Shown in pieces: positions 1 through 8,600 of a stretch of 15,167 bases of DNA. The notes under the pieces were generated by a model, which was given only the letters and a program-made list of their open reading frames with translations, was not told where the DNA came from and did no database searches. The stretch spans positions 1 through 15,167 of the forward strand of contig CAJMOJ010000048.1 of NCBI GenBank assembly GCA_905215035.1, read 5' to 3'. Numbering within the stretch: position 1 is the first letter of the stretch; the number at the start of each line of letters is the position of its first letter. Made by a program: the position numbers and the translations under genes. The stretch is from an uncultured bacterium. GTDB taxonomy: Bacteria; Actinomycetota; Coriobacteriia; Coriobacteriales; Eggerthellaceae.

Positions 1-1017
1 AAGGATTTGTATGCATTTCATATGTTGTATGAACCTAGAAAGGCGCGCATTCAGGCGCAAGCGTATCTTGATGAATGGTTTCTCTGTGAGAAACAAGAAA
101 AGATTCCGACAGATAATGTGCGTACTATCCAAAATCCACCCCATATTTGGCGTTATTTTTTAACGCCGAATCCCGTTAAGCTAGCTGAAAGTGAACTTGA
201 TGAAGCGGAATACACTATGGAACGCGTATTCCATATCAACGCTTCAATTGACGGAGCATTCGTGGCTTCATCAGGTAAAAACATGGGAGCATTTAAAGGT
301 GTTGGGTACCCTGAGGAGATCGGCGAATTTTATCGTATCCAAGATTACAAAGCATGGTTGTGGACCGCGCATGGTCGATTCCCAACTAACACCCCCGGTT
401 GGTGGGGAGGCGCCCATCCGTTTACGTTGTTGAATTGGTCGGTCGTTCATAACGGTGAGATTTCAAGCTATGACGCCAATAGGCGCTACGTTGAGCAGTT
501 TGGCTACGACTGTCAGCTCCAAACAGACACCGAAGTAATTACGTATCTGTTTGATCTCTTGTCACGTCGTCATGGATACTCCCAGGAGATGGCGGCGCAC
601 ATTATGACGGCGCCAACATGGGATGAGATTGATCGTATGGATCCGCATGATGCAAAGTTTGAAACCGCTTTGCGCATTGCCTATTCAAGCGCTCTCATTA
701 ATGGACCCATGTCAGTGATTTTAGGTTCATCTGAAGGCTTGCTTGCCCTTAATGATCGTCTTAAATTGCGCGCATTGATGGTTGCTGAAAAAGGTAGCAT
801 GGTTTATTTAGCATCTGAACAAGCTGCTATTGAGGTTGTTTGCCCTGATGCTGAAAATATGCGCTCAATTGAGGGCGGTGTTCCTTTTGTCGTCCAACTC
901 GATGAGGTTGCCGCTGCTAAAGCACAAGAGGGTGGTGTTAACGAGCCACTCCATGAAAAGCCAGCAGCAAACCTTACTTCCGCAGCGCCTACTCGTACGC
1001 GTCAGAGGGGGGTCTAA
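1..1017 (+). CDS. Glutamate synthase, class II glutamine amidotransferase subunit (5' end outside window)
   Basis: This is the ammonia-releasing subunit of a split glutamate synthase: it hydrolyses glutamine and passes ammonia to the FMN synthase subunit encoded next. The class II amidotransferase core is visible: a substrate-binding segment HGRFPTNTPGWWGG, then VVHNGEISSY (the Asn-Gly pair of the oxyanion region) and QTDTEVI. The N-terminal catalytic cysteine, normally residue 1 or 2 of the mature protein, is not visible. The frame stays open to base 1, and the possible TTG at 7 and ATG at 22 have no properly spaced ribosome site, so the gene almost certainly begins upstream. The C-terminal tail of about 30 residues (Ala/Thr/Arg-rich) is a poorly conserved extension. 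The stop lies 3 nt before the next start, so translation is probably coupled. The family call is firm; the exact start is unknown. Confidence 0.9.
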   Translation, partial: KDLYAFHMLYEPRKARIQAQAYLDEWFLCEKQEKIPTDNVRTIQNPPHIWRYFLTPNPVKLAESELDEAEYTMERVFHINASIDGAFVASSGKNMGAFKGVGYPEEIGEFYRIQDYKAWLWTAHGRFPTNTPGWWGGAHPFTLLNWSVVHNGEISSYDANRRYVEQFGYDCQLQTDTEVITYLFDLLSRRHGYSQEMAAHIMTAPTWDEIDRMDPHDAKFETALRIAYSSALINGPMSVILGSSEGLLALNDRLKLRALMVAEKGSMVYLASEQAAIEVVCPDAENMRSIEGGVPFVVQLDEVAAAKAQEGGVNEPLHEKPAANLTSAAPTRTRQRGV

Positions 1018-1020
1018 CAT

Positions 1021-2526
1021 ATGCTCGACTATATGCTTCCTCGTTATAAAGTTGTACGCGATCCTGACCTTTGCATCCAATGTGGCGTCTGCGAGCGTTC
1101 GTGCGCCAATGAGGTACACCACGTTGATGAAGAGTTAGGACGTGTTACTGCAGATAATGCTAAATGTGTAAATTGCCAGCGTTGTGTATGTATGTGCCCA
1201 ACTGGCGCCCTTGCTATTACTAAGTGGCCTCAAGTTGGCAACGGTTCCAACAATTGGACGCTTGGATATATGCAAGATATTGCGAAGCAGGCCCAAACAG
1301 GAGCTGTGCTTCTCTCTTCGATGGGCAATCCAAAGCCTTATCCAATTTATTGGGATCACATGCTTCTCAATGCCTCGCAGGTCACTAACCCTTCTATTGA
1401 TCCTTTGCGTGAGCCTATGGAGACGCGCGTGTTTCTTGGTTCACGACCTCATGTTGTTAAAGTTAATGAGCGCACCAAAGAAGTGGAGACGCCGATGCCT
1501 CCGCAAATTAGGCTTGATGTGCCGCTTATGTTCTCAGCGATGAGTTTTGGTTCGATTTCGCTTAATGCGCAAATGTCATTAGCGATGGCAGCAAAGGAGC
1601 TGGGTACCTTCTTTAATACTGGTGAAGGCGGTCTTCATCGCGATCTCGAAGAGTATTGCGATCATGCTATCGTTCAAGTTGCTTCCGGTCGTTTTGGTGT
1701 AGATCCCCACTACCTTAATGCTGGATCTATGATTGAAATTAAGATCGGCCAGGGTGCAAAACCGGGTATTGGAGGACATCTTCCGGGTGAGAAAATCAAT
1801 GCAGAGGTATCGCAGACGCGTATGATTCCACAAGGTACGGATGCGATCTCTCCTGCGCCTCATCATGATATTTACTCGATTGAGGACTTAAGGCAGCTGA
1901 TTTTCTCGCTTAAGGAAGCTACACGCTATAGTAAGCCTGTTGCAGTAAAGATTGCAGCGGTGCATAATGTCGCTGCTATCGCATCAGGTATTGCGCGTGC
2001 TGGTGCGGACGTTATTGTTATTGATGGCTTCCGTGGAGGTACTGGTGCAGCGCCAACACGCATTAGAGACAATGTTGGTATTCCTATTGAGCTGGCGCTT
2101 GCCTCTGTTGATCAACGCTTGCGTGATGAAGGAATTCGTTCAACGGTTTCCTTGGTTGCTGCAGGATCTATTCGTTCTTCAGCAGATATTGTTCGCGCTA
2201 TCGCTCTTGGTGCGGATGCCTGTTATTCAGCAACAGCTGCATTGATTGCCCTTGGGTGCCATCAGTGTCAGGCTTGCTCTTCTGGTAAGTGTAACTGGGG
2301 AATTGCTACTCAGCGCCCCGAGCTTACCAAGCGTTTAAATCCCGAAATTGGCGCTGAGCGTGTGGTTAATTTGGTTCACGCTTGGAATCATGAGATCCAA
2401 GAAATGATTGGCGGCATGGGCCTTAACTCTATTGATTCTTTGCGTGGTAATCGATTGATGTTGCGTGGTGTTGGTCTCAATGAAAAAGAACTTGAGATCT
2501 TGGGTATTAAGTACGCGGGGGAGTGA
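1021..2526 (+). CDS. Glutamate synthase, ferredoxin-fused FMN-binding synthase subunit (archaeal type)
   Basis: This is the synthase core: ammonia plus 2-oxoglutarate form 2-iminoglutarate, which FMN reduces to L-glutamate. The N-terminus (residues 18-28 and 49-59) carries two CxxCxxCxxxC motifs for two [4Fe-4S] clusters. The rest is the FMN barrel of the GltB central region, with MFSAMSFGSISLNAQ, NTGEGG, VDPHYLNAGSMIEIKIGQGA, PVAVKIAAVHNV and IDGFRGGTGAAPT. Cys413, Cys419 and Cys424 keep the Cx5Cx4C spacing of the glutamate synthase [3Fe-4S] cluster and precede GIATQRPEL; Cys416 is an extra one. At 501 residues it matches stand-alone archaeal-type subunits rather than the roughly 1500-residue bacterial GltB. 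ATG 1021 is preceded by AGAGGGGGG ending at 1012, inside the end of the upstream gene; a second in-frame ATG at 1033 is less well spaced. Electrons probably come from the ferredoxin and flavoprotein encoded downstream. Confidence 0.94.
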   Translation: MLDYMLPRYKVVRDPDLCIQCGVCERSCANEVHHVDEELGRVTADNAKCVNCQRCVCMCPTGALAITKWPQVGNGSNNWTLGYMQDIAKQAQTGAVLLSSMGNPKPYPIYWDHMLLNASQVTNPSIDPLREPMETRVFLGSRPHVVKVNERTKEVETPMPPQIRLDVPLMFSAMSFGSISLNAQMSLAMAAKELGTFFNTGEGGLHRDLEEYCDHAIVQVASGRFGVDPHYLNAGSMIEIKIGQGAKPGIGGHLPGEKINAEVSQTRMIPQGTDAISPAPHHDIYSIEDLRQLIFSLKEATRYSKPVAVKIAAVHNVAAIASGIARAGADVIVIDGFRGGTGAAPTRIRDNVGIPIELALASVDQRLRDEGIRSTVSLVAAGSIRSSADIVRAIALGADACYSATAALIALGCHQCQACSSGKCNWGIATQRPELTKRLNPEIGAERVVNLVHAWNHEIQEMIGGMGLNSIDSLRGNRLMLRGVGLNEKELEILGIKYAGE

Positions 2527-2532
2527 TGAGCG

Positions 2533-2976
2533 ATGAAACGAATTTATGCCATTGATGCTTGGTGTGTCGATTGTGGTCGCTGTGAAGTTGCCTGCAAAAC
2601 GTTTCACTCACCCAGCCAAAACACTGTTAAAGCGTATACCGTTGAACAAACATATGAGCCACGCGTGCATGTTGAAGGCAATGCAATACGCTCTATGGCG
2701 GTTAATTGTCGCCATTGCCCCAAGCCTTTGTGTGTTGAAGGTTGTATTTCAGGAGCTATGCAAAAAGATCCTCTGACGGGTGTGGTTACATCCGATCCAG
2801 AAAAGTGTGTAGGTTGTGGTACCTGTGTTTCGCTTTGTCCATTTGGGGCAGTGCATCTTGAAGGCATAGCCATTAAGTGTGATTTGTGTGGCGATGGATG
2901 CGGTCAACCAGGGGATCCTCAATGTGTAGCTACCTGTCCTAATCGTGCACTTATTTACGTAGAAAGTGAGGTGTAG
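2533..2976 (+). CDS. Ferredoxin-like iron-sulfur protein with four [4Fe-4S] motifs, glutamate synthase-associated
   Basis: This 147-residue protein is likely the electron carrier between the FAD oxidoreductase encoded next and the FMN synthase subunit. It holds four Cys clusters arranged as in the DmsB/HycB/CooF electron-transfer family: C11-C14-C17-C21; C59-C62-C67-C71 (NCRHCPKPLCVEGC); C92-C95-C98-C102 (CVGCGTCVSLCP); and C116-C119 with C131-C135 (CDLCGDGC...CVATCP). There is no signal peptide or membrane segment, so it should be cytoplasmic. The start at 2533 lies 6 nt after the previous stop, with GGGGGAG at 2516-2522 as ribosome site. Homologues of this type usually serve molybdopterin oxidoreductases or hydrogenases; the position here, between two glutamate synthase components, assigns it to this enzyme by inference. 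Family confidence is high; the partner is inferred from context. Confidence 0.88.
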   Translation: MKRIYAIDAWCVDCGRCEVACKTFHSPSQNTVKAYTVEQTYEPRVHVEGNAIRSMAVNCRHCPKPLCVEGCISGAMQKDPLTGVVTSDPEKCVGCGTCVSLCPFGAVHLEGIAIKCDLCGDGCGQPGDPQCVATCPNRALIYVESEV

Positions 2977-2980
2977 AGCC

Positions 2981-4441
2981 ATGGCGCATTACGATTATTT
3001 GATTTTGGGTAATTCTGCTGCAGCGGTAACAGCGGTCGAGTCAATCCGTATGATTGATACGTCAGGTTCAATTCGTATGGTTTCACCTGAGCCGTATGCA
3101 GCGTATGGTACACCTCTTATTTCTTATCTTCTTGAAGGTAAGACCACGCAGGAAGCTATGACCTATAAAGCTCCGACATTCTATGAGGATAATGCGGTTG
3201 AGGCAACATTTGGCGATGGGTTTGGTGCAGCAGCGCTTGATGCGGATGCACACACCGTTACGCTTGATAACGGAGAAGTTATATCCTATGGCAAGGTGTT
3301 GGTAGCAACAGGATCGGTTCCGTTTACGCCACCTATCAAAGGACTTATTGGCTCGAAGAACATGTCAACGTTCATCACGCTTGATCAGGCACTTTTTTGT
3401 GCGGACAAAGTTAGTCAAGCAACGCGCGTAGCCCATGAACAAGGTCATATCTCACGGCTTATTGTTGTTGGTGCGGGCCTCATTGGTCTTAAGGCGGCAG
3501 AAGCGCTTCATGATTATGTTGATGAGGTAATTGTGCTTGAAATGGCACCGCGTATTCTTCCTGCTGTTCTTGATGCAGAAGGCGCTGCTCTTATGGCGGA
3601 TCTTCTTTTGGAGCGCGGCATTACCTGTTTGCCTGGTATTACGGCCGATGAGTTTATCGTTGATGGAGACAACAATATCATCGAAGCACATCTTACCAAT
3701 GGCGATATTCTTACCTGTGACTTTGTGGTTGCAGCAGTAGGTGTTCGTCCTAATATTGCTTTTCTTGAAGCAGCCGGAGCAGAAATTGGACGTGGTGTAA
3801 TCATCCAGGATGATCTTCAGACGAGCTTACCTGATGTATACGCAGCAGGCGATGTGACACAAACGCATGATTTGCTTGACGGTTCTGATAAGTGTTTGGC
3901 ATTGTGGCCCAATGCGGTTCGTCAAGGGCGCCTTGCTGGTCTTCATATGGCGGGCTTTACTCAGGCAGATAACTTTAAAGGCAATTTTGCGGTTAACTCC
4001 GTTGACTTTTTTGACGAGATTTATTTGCTTACTGCAGGGGTTATTAATCCTGATCCTAGTCAAGAATTCGAAGAGATTGTCACGCTTAAAGATGGCACCT
4101 ACACTAAATTTGTGATTAAAGATAACCGTCTTTTTGGCTACATTACGCTCAATCGACCTGAGGCGGCAGGAATTTATACGAGCATCATTGCAGACGAGGT
4201 TCCCCTTGATATGGTGGGTGGAGAAGCGTTTTTGCGTGAGCCCGAAAACTTTGATATTGAAGAACCTCTTCGCTGGGCGCGTCTTCATAAGGGATATCCT
4301 GCAGCGCTTGACGCACGTGGATGGTCGGTTAAAAACCCACAAACAGATCTTGCGGCTGATACTGTTGCGGCTCAGGTTGATCTTGATCCCAGTATGGTTA
4401 ACCCACTATCGGAAGGTCTTGTTGAAAGGGAGTGTTTGTAA
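2981..4441 (+). CDS. FAD-dependent NAD(P)H oxidoreductase, probable electron-input subunit of glutamate synthase
   Basis: This 486-residue flavoprotein belongs to the pyridine nucleotide-disulfide oxidoreductase class I fold. Residues 4-15 (YDYLILGNSAAA) form the FAD Rossmann motif in the GNSAA variant seen in nitrite-reductase-like and NADH-oxidase-like members. Residues 160-176 (LIVVGAGLIGLKAAEAL) are the NAD(P) GxGxxG motif, and residues 286-291 (VYAAGD) are the FAD ribityl-binding motif. No redox-active CxxxxC pair is present, so a disulfide substrate is unlikely; passing NAD(P)H electrons to the adjacent ferredoxin fits better. I chose ATG 2981 over an in-frame GTG at 2966: GAGGTG (2968-2973) is then a well-spaced ribosome site and the FAD motif sits at the N-terminus as usual. 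From 2981 the gene begins 4 nt after the ferredoxin stop. Whether it uses NADH or NADPH cannot be told by eye. Confidence 0.9.
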   Translation: MAHYDYLILGNSAAAVTAVESIRMIDTSGSIRMVSPEPYAAYGTPLISYLLEGKTTQEAMTYKAPTFYEDNAVEATFGDGFGAAALDADAHTVTLDNGEVISYGKVLVATGSVPFTPPIKGLIGSKNMSTFITLDQALFCADKVSQATRVAHEQGHISRLIVVGAGLIGLKAAEALHDYVDEVIVLEMAPRILPAVLDAEGAALMADLLLERGITCLPGITADEFIVDGDNNIIEAHLTNGDILTCDFVVAAVGVRPNIAFLEAAGAEIGRGVIIQDDLQTSLPDVYAAGDVTQTHDLLDGSDKCLALWPNAVRQGRLAGLHMAGFTQADNFKGNFAVNSVDFFDEIYLLTAGVINPDPSQEFEEIVTLKDGTYTKFVIKDNRLFGYITLNRPEAAGIYTSIIADEVPLDMVGGEAFLREPENFDIEEPLRWARLHKGYPAALDARGWSVKNPQTDLAADTVAAQVDLDPSMVNPLSEGLVERECL

Positions 4442-5200
4442 ATGACTCAGGAACGACAAGCTGCTCAAACAACCCCATCGGCAACTACTCTTACGTTAGG
4501 CACTGAACACTTTCGCCCTGCAAACGAGCGTGTTCATCAAGCATTGGACGAACACGACACGGTAGTTTTAGAAGAAGTTTTTGCGCAGCGTTATCTTGGA
4601 TGCGCGATGCCGGCAGGAAAGGAACTCCTTATCCATGGCATTCCTGGTAACGATATGGCCTCCTATATGGATGGCGGTTATATCGAGGTTTTTGGAAACG
4701 CGCAAGATCAAATTGGAAACACCATGAATGATGGAACAGTCATTATCCATGGTCGATGCGGTGATGCTGCAGGATATGCTATGCGTGGCGGAACTATTTT
4801 GGTTCGTGATGATTGCGGATGGCGTGTTGGCATTCATATGAAACAATTCGAGGACAAGTGCCCCTGTATTGTTATCGGCGGAAATGCTGGTAACTTTTTA
4901 GGCGAATACCTTGCAGGTGGCATTATCGTTCTTTTGGGACACCCCGGTGAATATCTCGCAACGGGCATGCACGGTGGCGTGATTTATCTCAAGCATAAAC
5001 TTGAGGATGATCAAATCATGCCGGGACTCGTGCAAGAGCCTGTCGATGAGATTGATCGTGCGGTGCTAGAAAAGCTGCTAGGAGAGTACAACGCATACTT
5101 TGCGGACGATCTCGGATCTCCCATTGATGCAAGTGGGGAGGGCTTTTTCAAGCTTCGACCTGCCTCGTCTCGTCCTTATGCAGCCATGTATGCGAATTAA
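4442..5200 (+). CDS. Glutamate synthase GXGXG-domain subunit (C-terminal domain of GltB as a separate protein)
   Basis: This 252-residue protein corresponds to the right-handed beta-helix (GXGXG) domain at the C-terminus of bacterial GltB, which has a structural and ammonia-channelling role between the amidotransferase and FMN active sites. The diagnostic glycine ladder is visible at about residues 62-180: YMDGGYIEVFGNAQDQIGN, MNDGTVIIHGRCGDAAGYAM, RGGTILVRDDCGWRVGIHM, and VIGGNAGNFLGEYLAGG. About 25 residues precede the domain and about 60 follow it, with the acidic segment LLGEYNAYFADDLG. ATG 4442 begins immediately after the preceding TAA, with GGGAG at 4428-4432 as ribosome site, so it is translationally coupled. 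It is the last gene of the operon, and a strong hairpin follows at 5330-5366. In this operon the redox genes separate it from its FMN partner. Confidence 0.92.
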   Translation: MTQERQAAQTTPSATTLTLGTEHFRPANERVHQALDEHDTVVLEEVFAQRYLGCAMPAGKELLIHGIPGNDMASYMDGGYIEVFGNAQDQIGNTMNDGTVIIHGRCGDAAGYAMRGGTILVRDDCGWRVGIHMKQFEDKCPCIVIGGNAGNFLGEYLAGGIIVLLGHPGEYLATGMHGGVIYLKHKLEDDQIMPGLVQEPVDEIDRAVLEKLLGEYNAYFADDLGSPIDASGEGFFKLRPASSRPYAAMYAN

Positions 5201-5218
5201 GGCGATAGGATAAGAGCA

Positions 5219-5327
5219 CCTATAACGTTTGTCGCGGTTTTGGTTATAGGCAATGCGTTTGAATTATTCTTGAGAGCCTTGTTCGACACCTCTTGCGTTC
5301 TTGTAACGATCTCCTTGTTGCGAGAAC
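5219..5327 (+). other. Two hairpins in the 3' untranslated region of the glutamate synthase operon
   Basis: Two inverted repeats lie between the GXGXG stop and the terminator. CCTATAAC (5219-5226) pairs perfectly with GTTATAGG (5243-5250) around a 16-nt loop. Further on, 5297-5307 (GTTCTTGTAAC) pairs over 11 bp, with two G-T wobbles, with 5317-5327 (GTTGCGAGAAC). No coding potential is evident here. They may protect the operon mRNA from 3' exonucleases, or belong to a small 3'-derived RNA; no known RNA family was recognised. Confidence 0.45.
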
Positions 5328-5329
5328 AG

Positions 5330-5366
5330 AACAGCCACGTTGGCCTTATGGGCTAGCGTGGCTGTT
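5330..5366 (+). terminator. Rho-independent terminator of the glutamate synthase operon
   Basis: Bases 5330-5345 pair with 5351-5366 in a continuous 16-bp stem: ten perfect pairs AACAGCCACG/CGTGGCTGTT, then six inner pairs including two G-T. The loop is 5 nt (TTATG). The 3' arm ends in TT and runs into TCTTGT, a short T-rich tail. It lies 130 nt past the last glutamate synthase gene and ahead of the surface-protein promoter, so it separates the two units. Confidence 0.8.
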
Positions 5367-5445
5367 TCTTGTAGCACGCCTTGTATAAGCACTCATAACG
5401 AATGCATGTTAAAGGCATTCTAAAAGCCGTCCTTTTCTTATAGGT

Positions 5446-5465
5446 GATGACATAGATCTGTCATC
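5446..5465. promoter_or_regulatory. Inverted repeat upstream of the surface-protein promoter
   Basis: GATGACA (5446-5452) and TGTCATC (5459-5465) form a perfect 7-bp inverted repeat around the 6-nt spacer TAGATC. It ends 14 nt before the -35 of the proposed promoter at 5480, so it could be a site for a dimeric regulator, or a small hairpin. A weaker repeat, GAATGC/GCATTC, lies just upstream at 5400-5420. No matching family operator was recognised. Confidence 0.35.
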
Positions 5466-5479
5466 AAATAAAAGTATTA

Positions 5480-5508
5480 TTGTTTAATCCAATAAAAAAT
5501 CGTAATAA
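5480..5508 (+). promoter_or_regulatory. Candidate sigma-70-type promoter for the surface-protein gene
   Basis: TTGTTT (5480-5485) is followed by a 17-nt A/T-rich spacer and TAATAA (5503-5508), giving a predicted start near 5515 and a leader of about 110 nt. Two weaker alternatives are visible: TTGACT (5524-5529) with a poor -10, and TTGTTT (5540-5545) with TATACA (5563-5568) at 17-nt spacing. The second would overlap the leader hairpin. Prediction only. Confidence 0.45.
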
Positions 5509-5562
5509 AATAGCAGATCAGTATTGACTATGCAAGTGATTGTTTGTTACGTTTCTGTTAAC

Positions 5563-5595
5563 TATACAGTCGTGGTTCAAAGCCATGGCTGTATA
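5563..5595 (+). promoter_or_regulatory. Long hairpin in the surface-protein mRNA leader
   Basis: Bases 5563-5577 pair with 5581-5595 over 15 contiguous pairs, three of them G-T, around a CAA loop. The outer seven pairs (TATACAG/CTGTATA) are perfect. No T-run follows, so this is not a terminator. It ends 19 nt before the AAGGAG ribosome site (5615-5620). A role in mRNA stability or translation control is inference. Confidence 0.5.
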
Positions 5596-5626
5596 TGTGT
5601 GATCAATTTCGGGCAAGGAGCACACG

Positions 5627-8600
5627 ATGGAAACGAAGCAATTTCTTCGCGGGGGGGGGCGCCTCTTTCTGGCAATTATTTTAAGTCTAGGATTGATGCT
5701 GCCAATTATTCCCTCCGAACCAAGATCTGCGTATGCTGCAGATGAGAGTTTTATCGATTTAAAAGAAGTATTTAATGAATGGGTTGGATATCCGAATTCG
5801 GCCCTAGGATCGGGCTATCAAGCTGGATGGTCTTACAATGCGAGTGGCGGATATTTAAATACGACTGCCAATGTTGGTTTTACCGGTTATTACAACCCAA
5901 ACCTCATGAGTTTTACTACGGGAACGTTTAGCTGCGATTTCAATAGTAGCGATACCGATCCATGGGGATTTGCTTGGGGAATTAAAACATGGAAAAACAC
6001 AAGTAATCAAGATGTTTACTCTTTCTATGTTTATGAAGAGTGTGGAGATAACCAATGGTGTATTGCTTATATCGAAGAGTGGACACCAGCTCTTAATGCA
6101 GGATCTCATCAAGGTCCGGTATACCATGGCACCATTAATGGTAATGACAGTACTAAGCATAAGGGAACAACGGGCGGAGCTCTTAACTTTGCAAAGGGAA
6201 AAATTCTTGCAAATGGCTCTGCAACCGTTAAAGGTTTCCAGCATCGTGTTTCTATCCAAGTAACAAAAACCACGGTGACGATTACCTCAAACGGGACACA
6301 GCTTGCAAAGATTGATGCCCCTGTTCAAGCTGGTAGTTTTGGACCTTGTTCATGCAGTAATGCAGGAGCATATTACTATAACCTTTGCATGGAAGCAGCT
6401 GAAGATAACGGCGCTATCAAAGCAGATTTCCAACTTTTTGATAATGGAGAACCTTCCTATGCGGGTATCCCAGGTGATACGTTGTCAATGGAAGACAAAA
6501 CATGGTTGGATCCTGCAACGCATGCAACTATCAGAAATGAAACATGGACCGTGTTTGACCCATCGGGCAAACAAATCTATACCGGCAACACTCCTTATAC
6601 CGGTGCTGTAACTGAAGAGGGCGAGTACCGTGTCGTTCTGGATGTTTTAACATCTCAAGGCTTAAAAGCCAAAAAGACCAAGTATTTCTATGTTTCAGAA
6701 GCAAGCTTGGTAACTGCTAATTATGTGACGGAAAGCGGTGAGAAACTTACCGACACTATTATTTATAAGGGTCGTGAAGGAAAGCCTTATCAAACCTCAG
6801 ACTTGAGCTTTAATGGCTATGTACTCTCAGGTGTTGAGGGTGAGGAATCAGGCGTATTCAAAAAAGGTCCTATTTCGGTAACCTATACATACAAGAAACT
6901 TGATGAAGATACGGGTGGAAGCGAAGCAGAATCTGCTCAGCCGGTGACCGCGCGCTACGTTGATGTGGATACAGGTCAAGCATTATGTGATCCTGTTGTT
7001 TATCGTGGTTCGGTTGGCGATGAGTATTCTGTCTCGGCACTGACATTCCCGGGTTATACCTATTCTCATGTCACAGAAGTGATTGATAGTGTGACTACCC
7101 AATCGGTAGAAATGCTTGGTGGGCAAGCGGCAAATGTATTGTCGGAAAGCATAGAAGCATTAGCAAGCACAGGCGCACGTGCTAATGATACAAGTACGGT
7201 CAAGACCGGCAACTTTGGCTTCCAGGCAAAGACATTGACGTTCTATTACAAACAGGATGCAGCTGCACAAGATTCTACCGTGCTCTTTAGATTTGTTGAT
7301 GAAAAGGGTGCAACCTTGCTTCCTGACCAAGTGATGACGGGCAAAATTGGAGACCCTGCGACACTTACGATTCCTCGTATTACCAAATACAACATTAGTA
7401 TGGTCGGTGGCGTAGAGACTGATTCTTATTCGTATAGCACTACTTTTGATGCTGAGTCCAAGGTAGTGGAGGTCGTGTATTCGCCTATTACCTATACTGC
7501 ATCGAGCGTTATGGTTTTGTATCGCGATCCTGAAGGCAACACTATTAAATCAATCGTTATTGATGGCAATGCGGGGGAGAGTTATACCACAGAACCCTTG
7601 AATCTTCCAGGATACGAACTCGTTCAAACTCCTGCTAACCAAAATGGCACGTTTGTCGCGGGTAGCGTTACGCTCGTTATTTATCAGTACCAATCAACCT
7701 TGAACAAGCCAACAGAAGATGGCGGCAAGATTAATATTGACACTGATGATGACGGATTGCCTGATGTAAATGTTGACACCGATGGTGATGGTGTACCTGA
7801 TGTGAACATCGACACCGATGGTGATGGTGTGCCCGATAAGAATGTTGTAACGGATGAGGATGGCAAACCTAAGCCAATTGATCCAGAAGAGCCTGAGGCT
7901 CCAACTATCAATATTGATACCGATGGTGATGGTGAGCCAGATATCAATATCGACACTGATGGTGATGGCAAGCCCGATGTTAACGTTATCCTTGATGACG
8001 AAGGCAAACCAAAGCCGGTGGATCCTTCCAAGATTGATCCTAATGATCCACCAAAGCCAACGCTCAACATTGATACTGACGGCGACGGCAAACCCGACGT
8101 TAATGTCGATACTGACGGCGACGGCAAACCCGACGTTAATGTTGACCTTGATGGCAACGGAGTGCCTGATGTCAATGTTGATACTGATAACGATGGCAAG
8201 CCCGATGTAAACATTGTTGATAAAGATGGGGATGGTAAGCCTGATCCCATCGACCCTGAGGTTATTAAAAACGATCCTGGTTCAGTAACGCCTGATATCA
8301 ACGTGGTGACTGATCCTGATGGTGATGTAGTGATTAACATTGAACCTGCTGACCCATCGGATCCTTCCAAACCAACTCCTCCAGCACCAACGGTTAACGT
8401 GGACACAGATGGTGATGGCAAACCGGATGTCAATGTGGACACAGATGGTGACGGCAAGCCAGATGTCAACATTGTTGACAAGGACGGTGATGATAAGCCC
8501 GACCCTGTTGACCCAGGAAAAGAAGACCCCAAGAATCCTACTAAGCCCAACGTCAATGTAGATACCGACGGTGACGGCAAGCCTGATATTAATATTGATA

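Noticed and set aside
2966..2980. GTG start for the FAD oxidoreductase
   Set aside because: It overlaps the ferredoxin gene and the ribosome site of ATG 2981, which places the FAD motif correctly.
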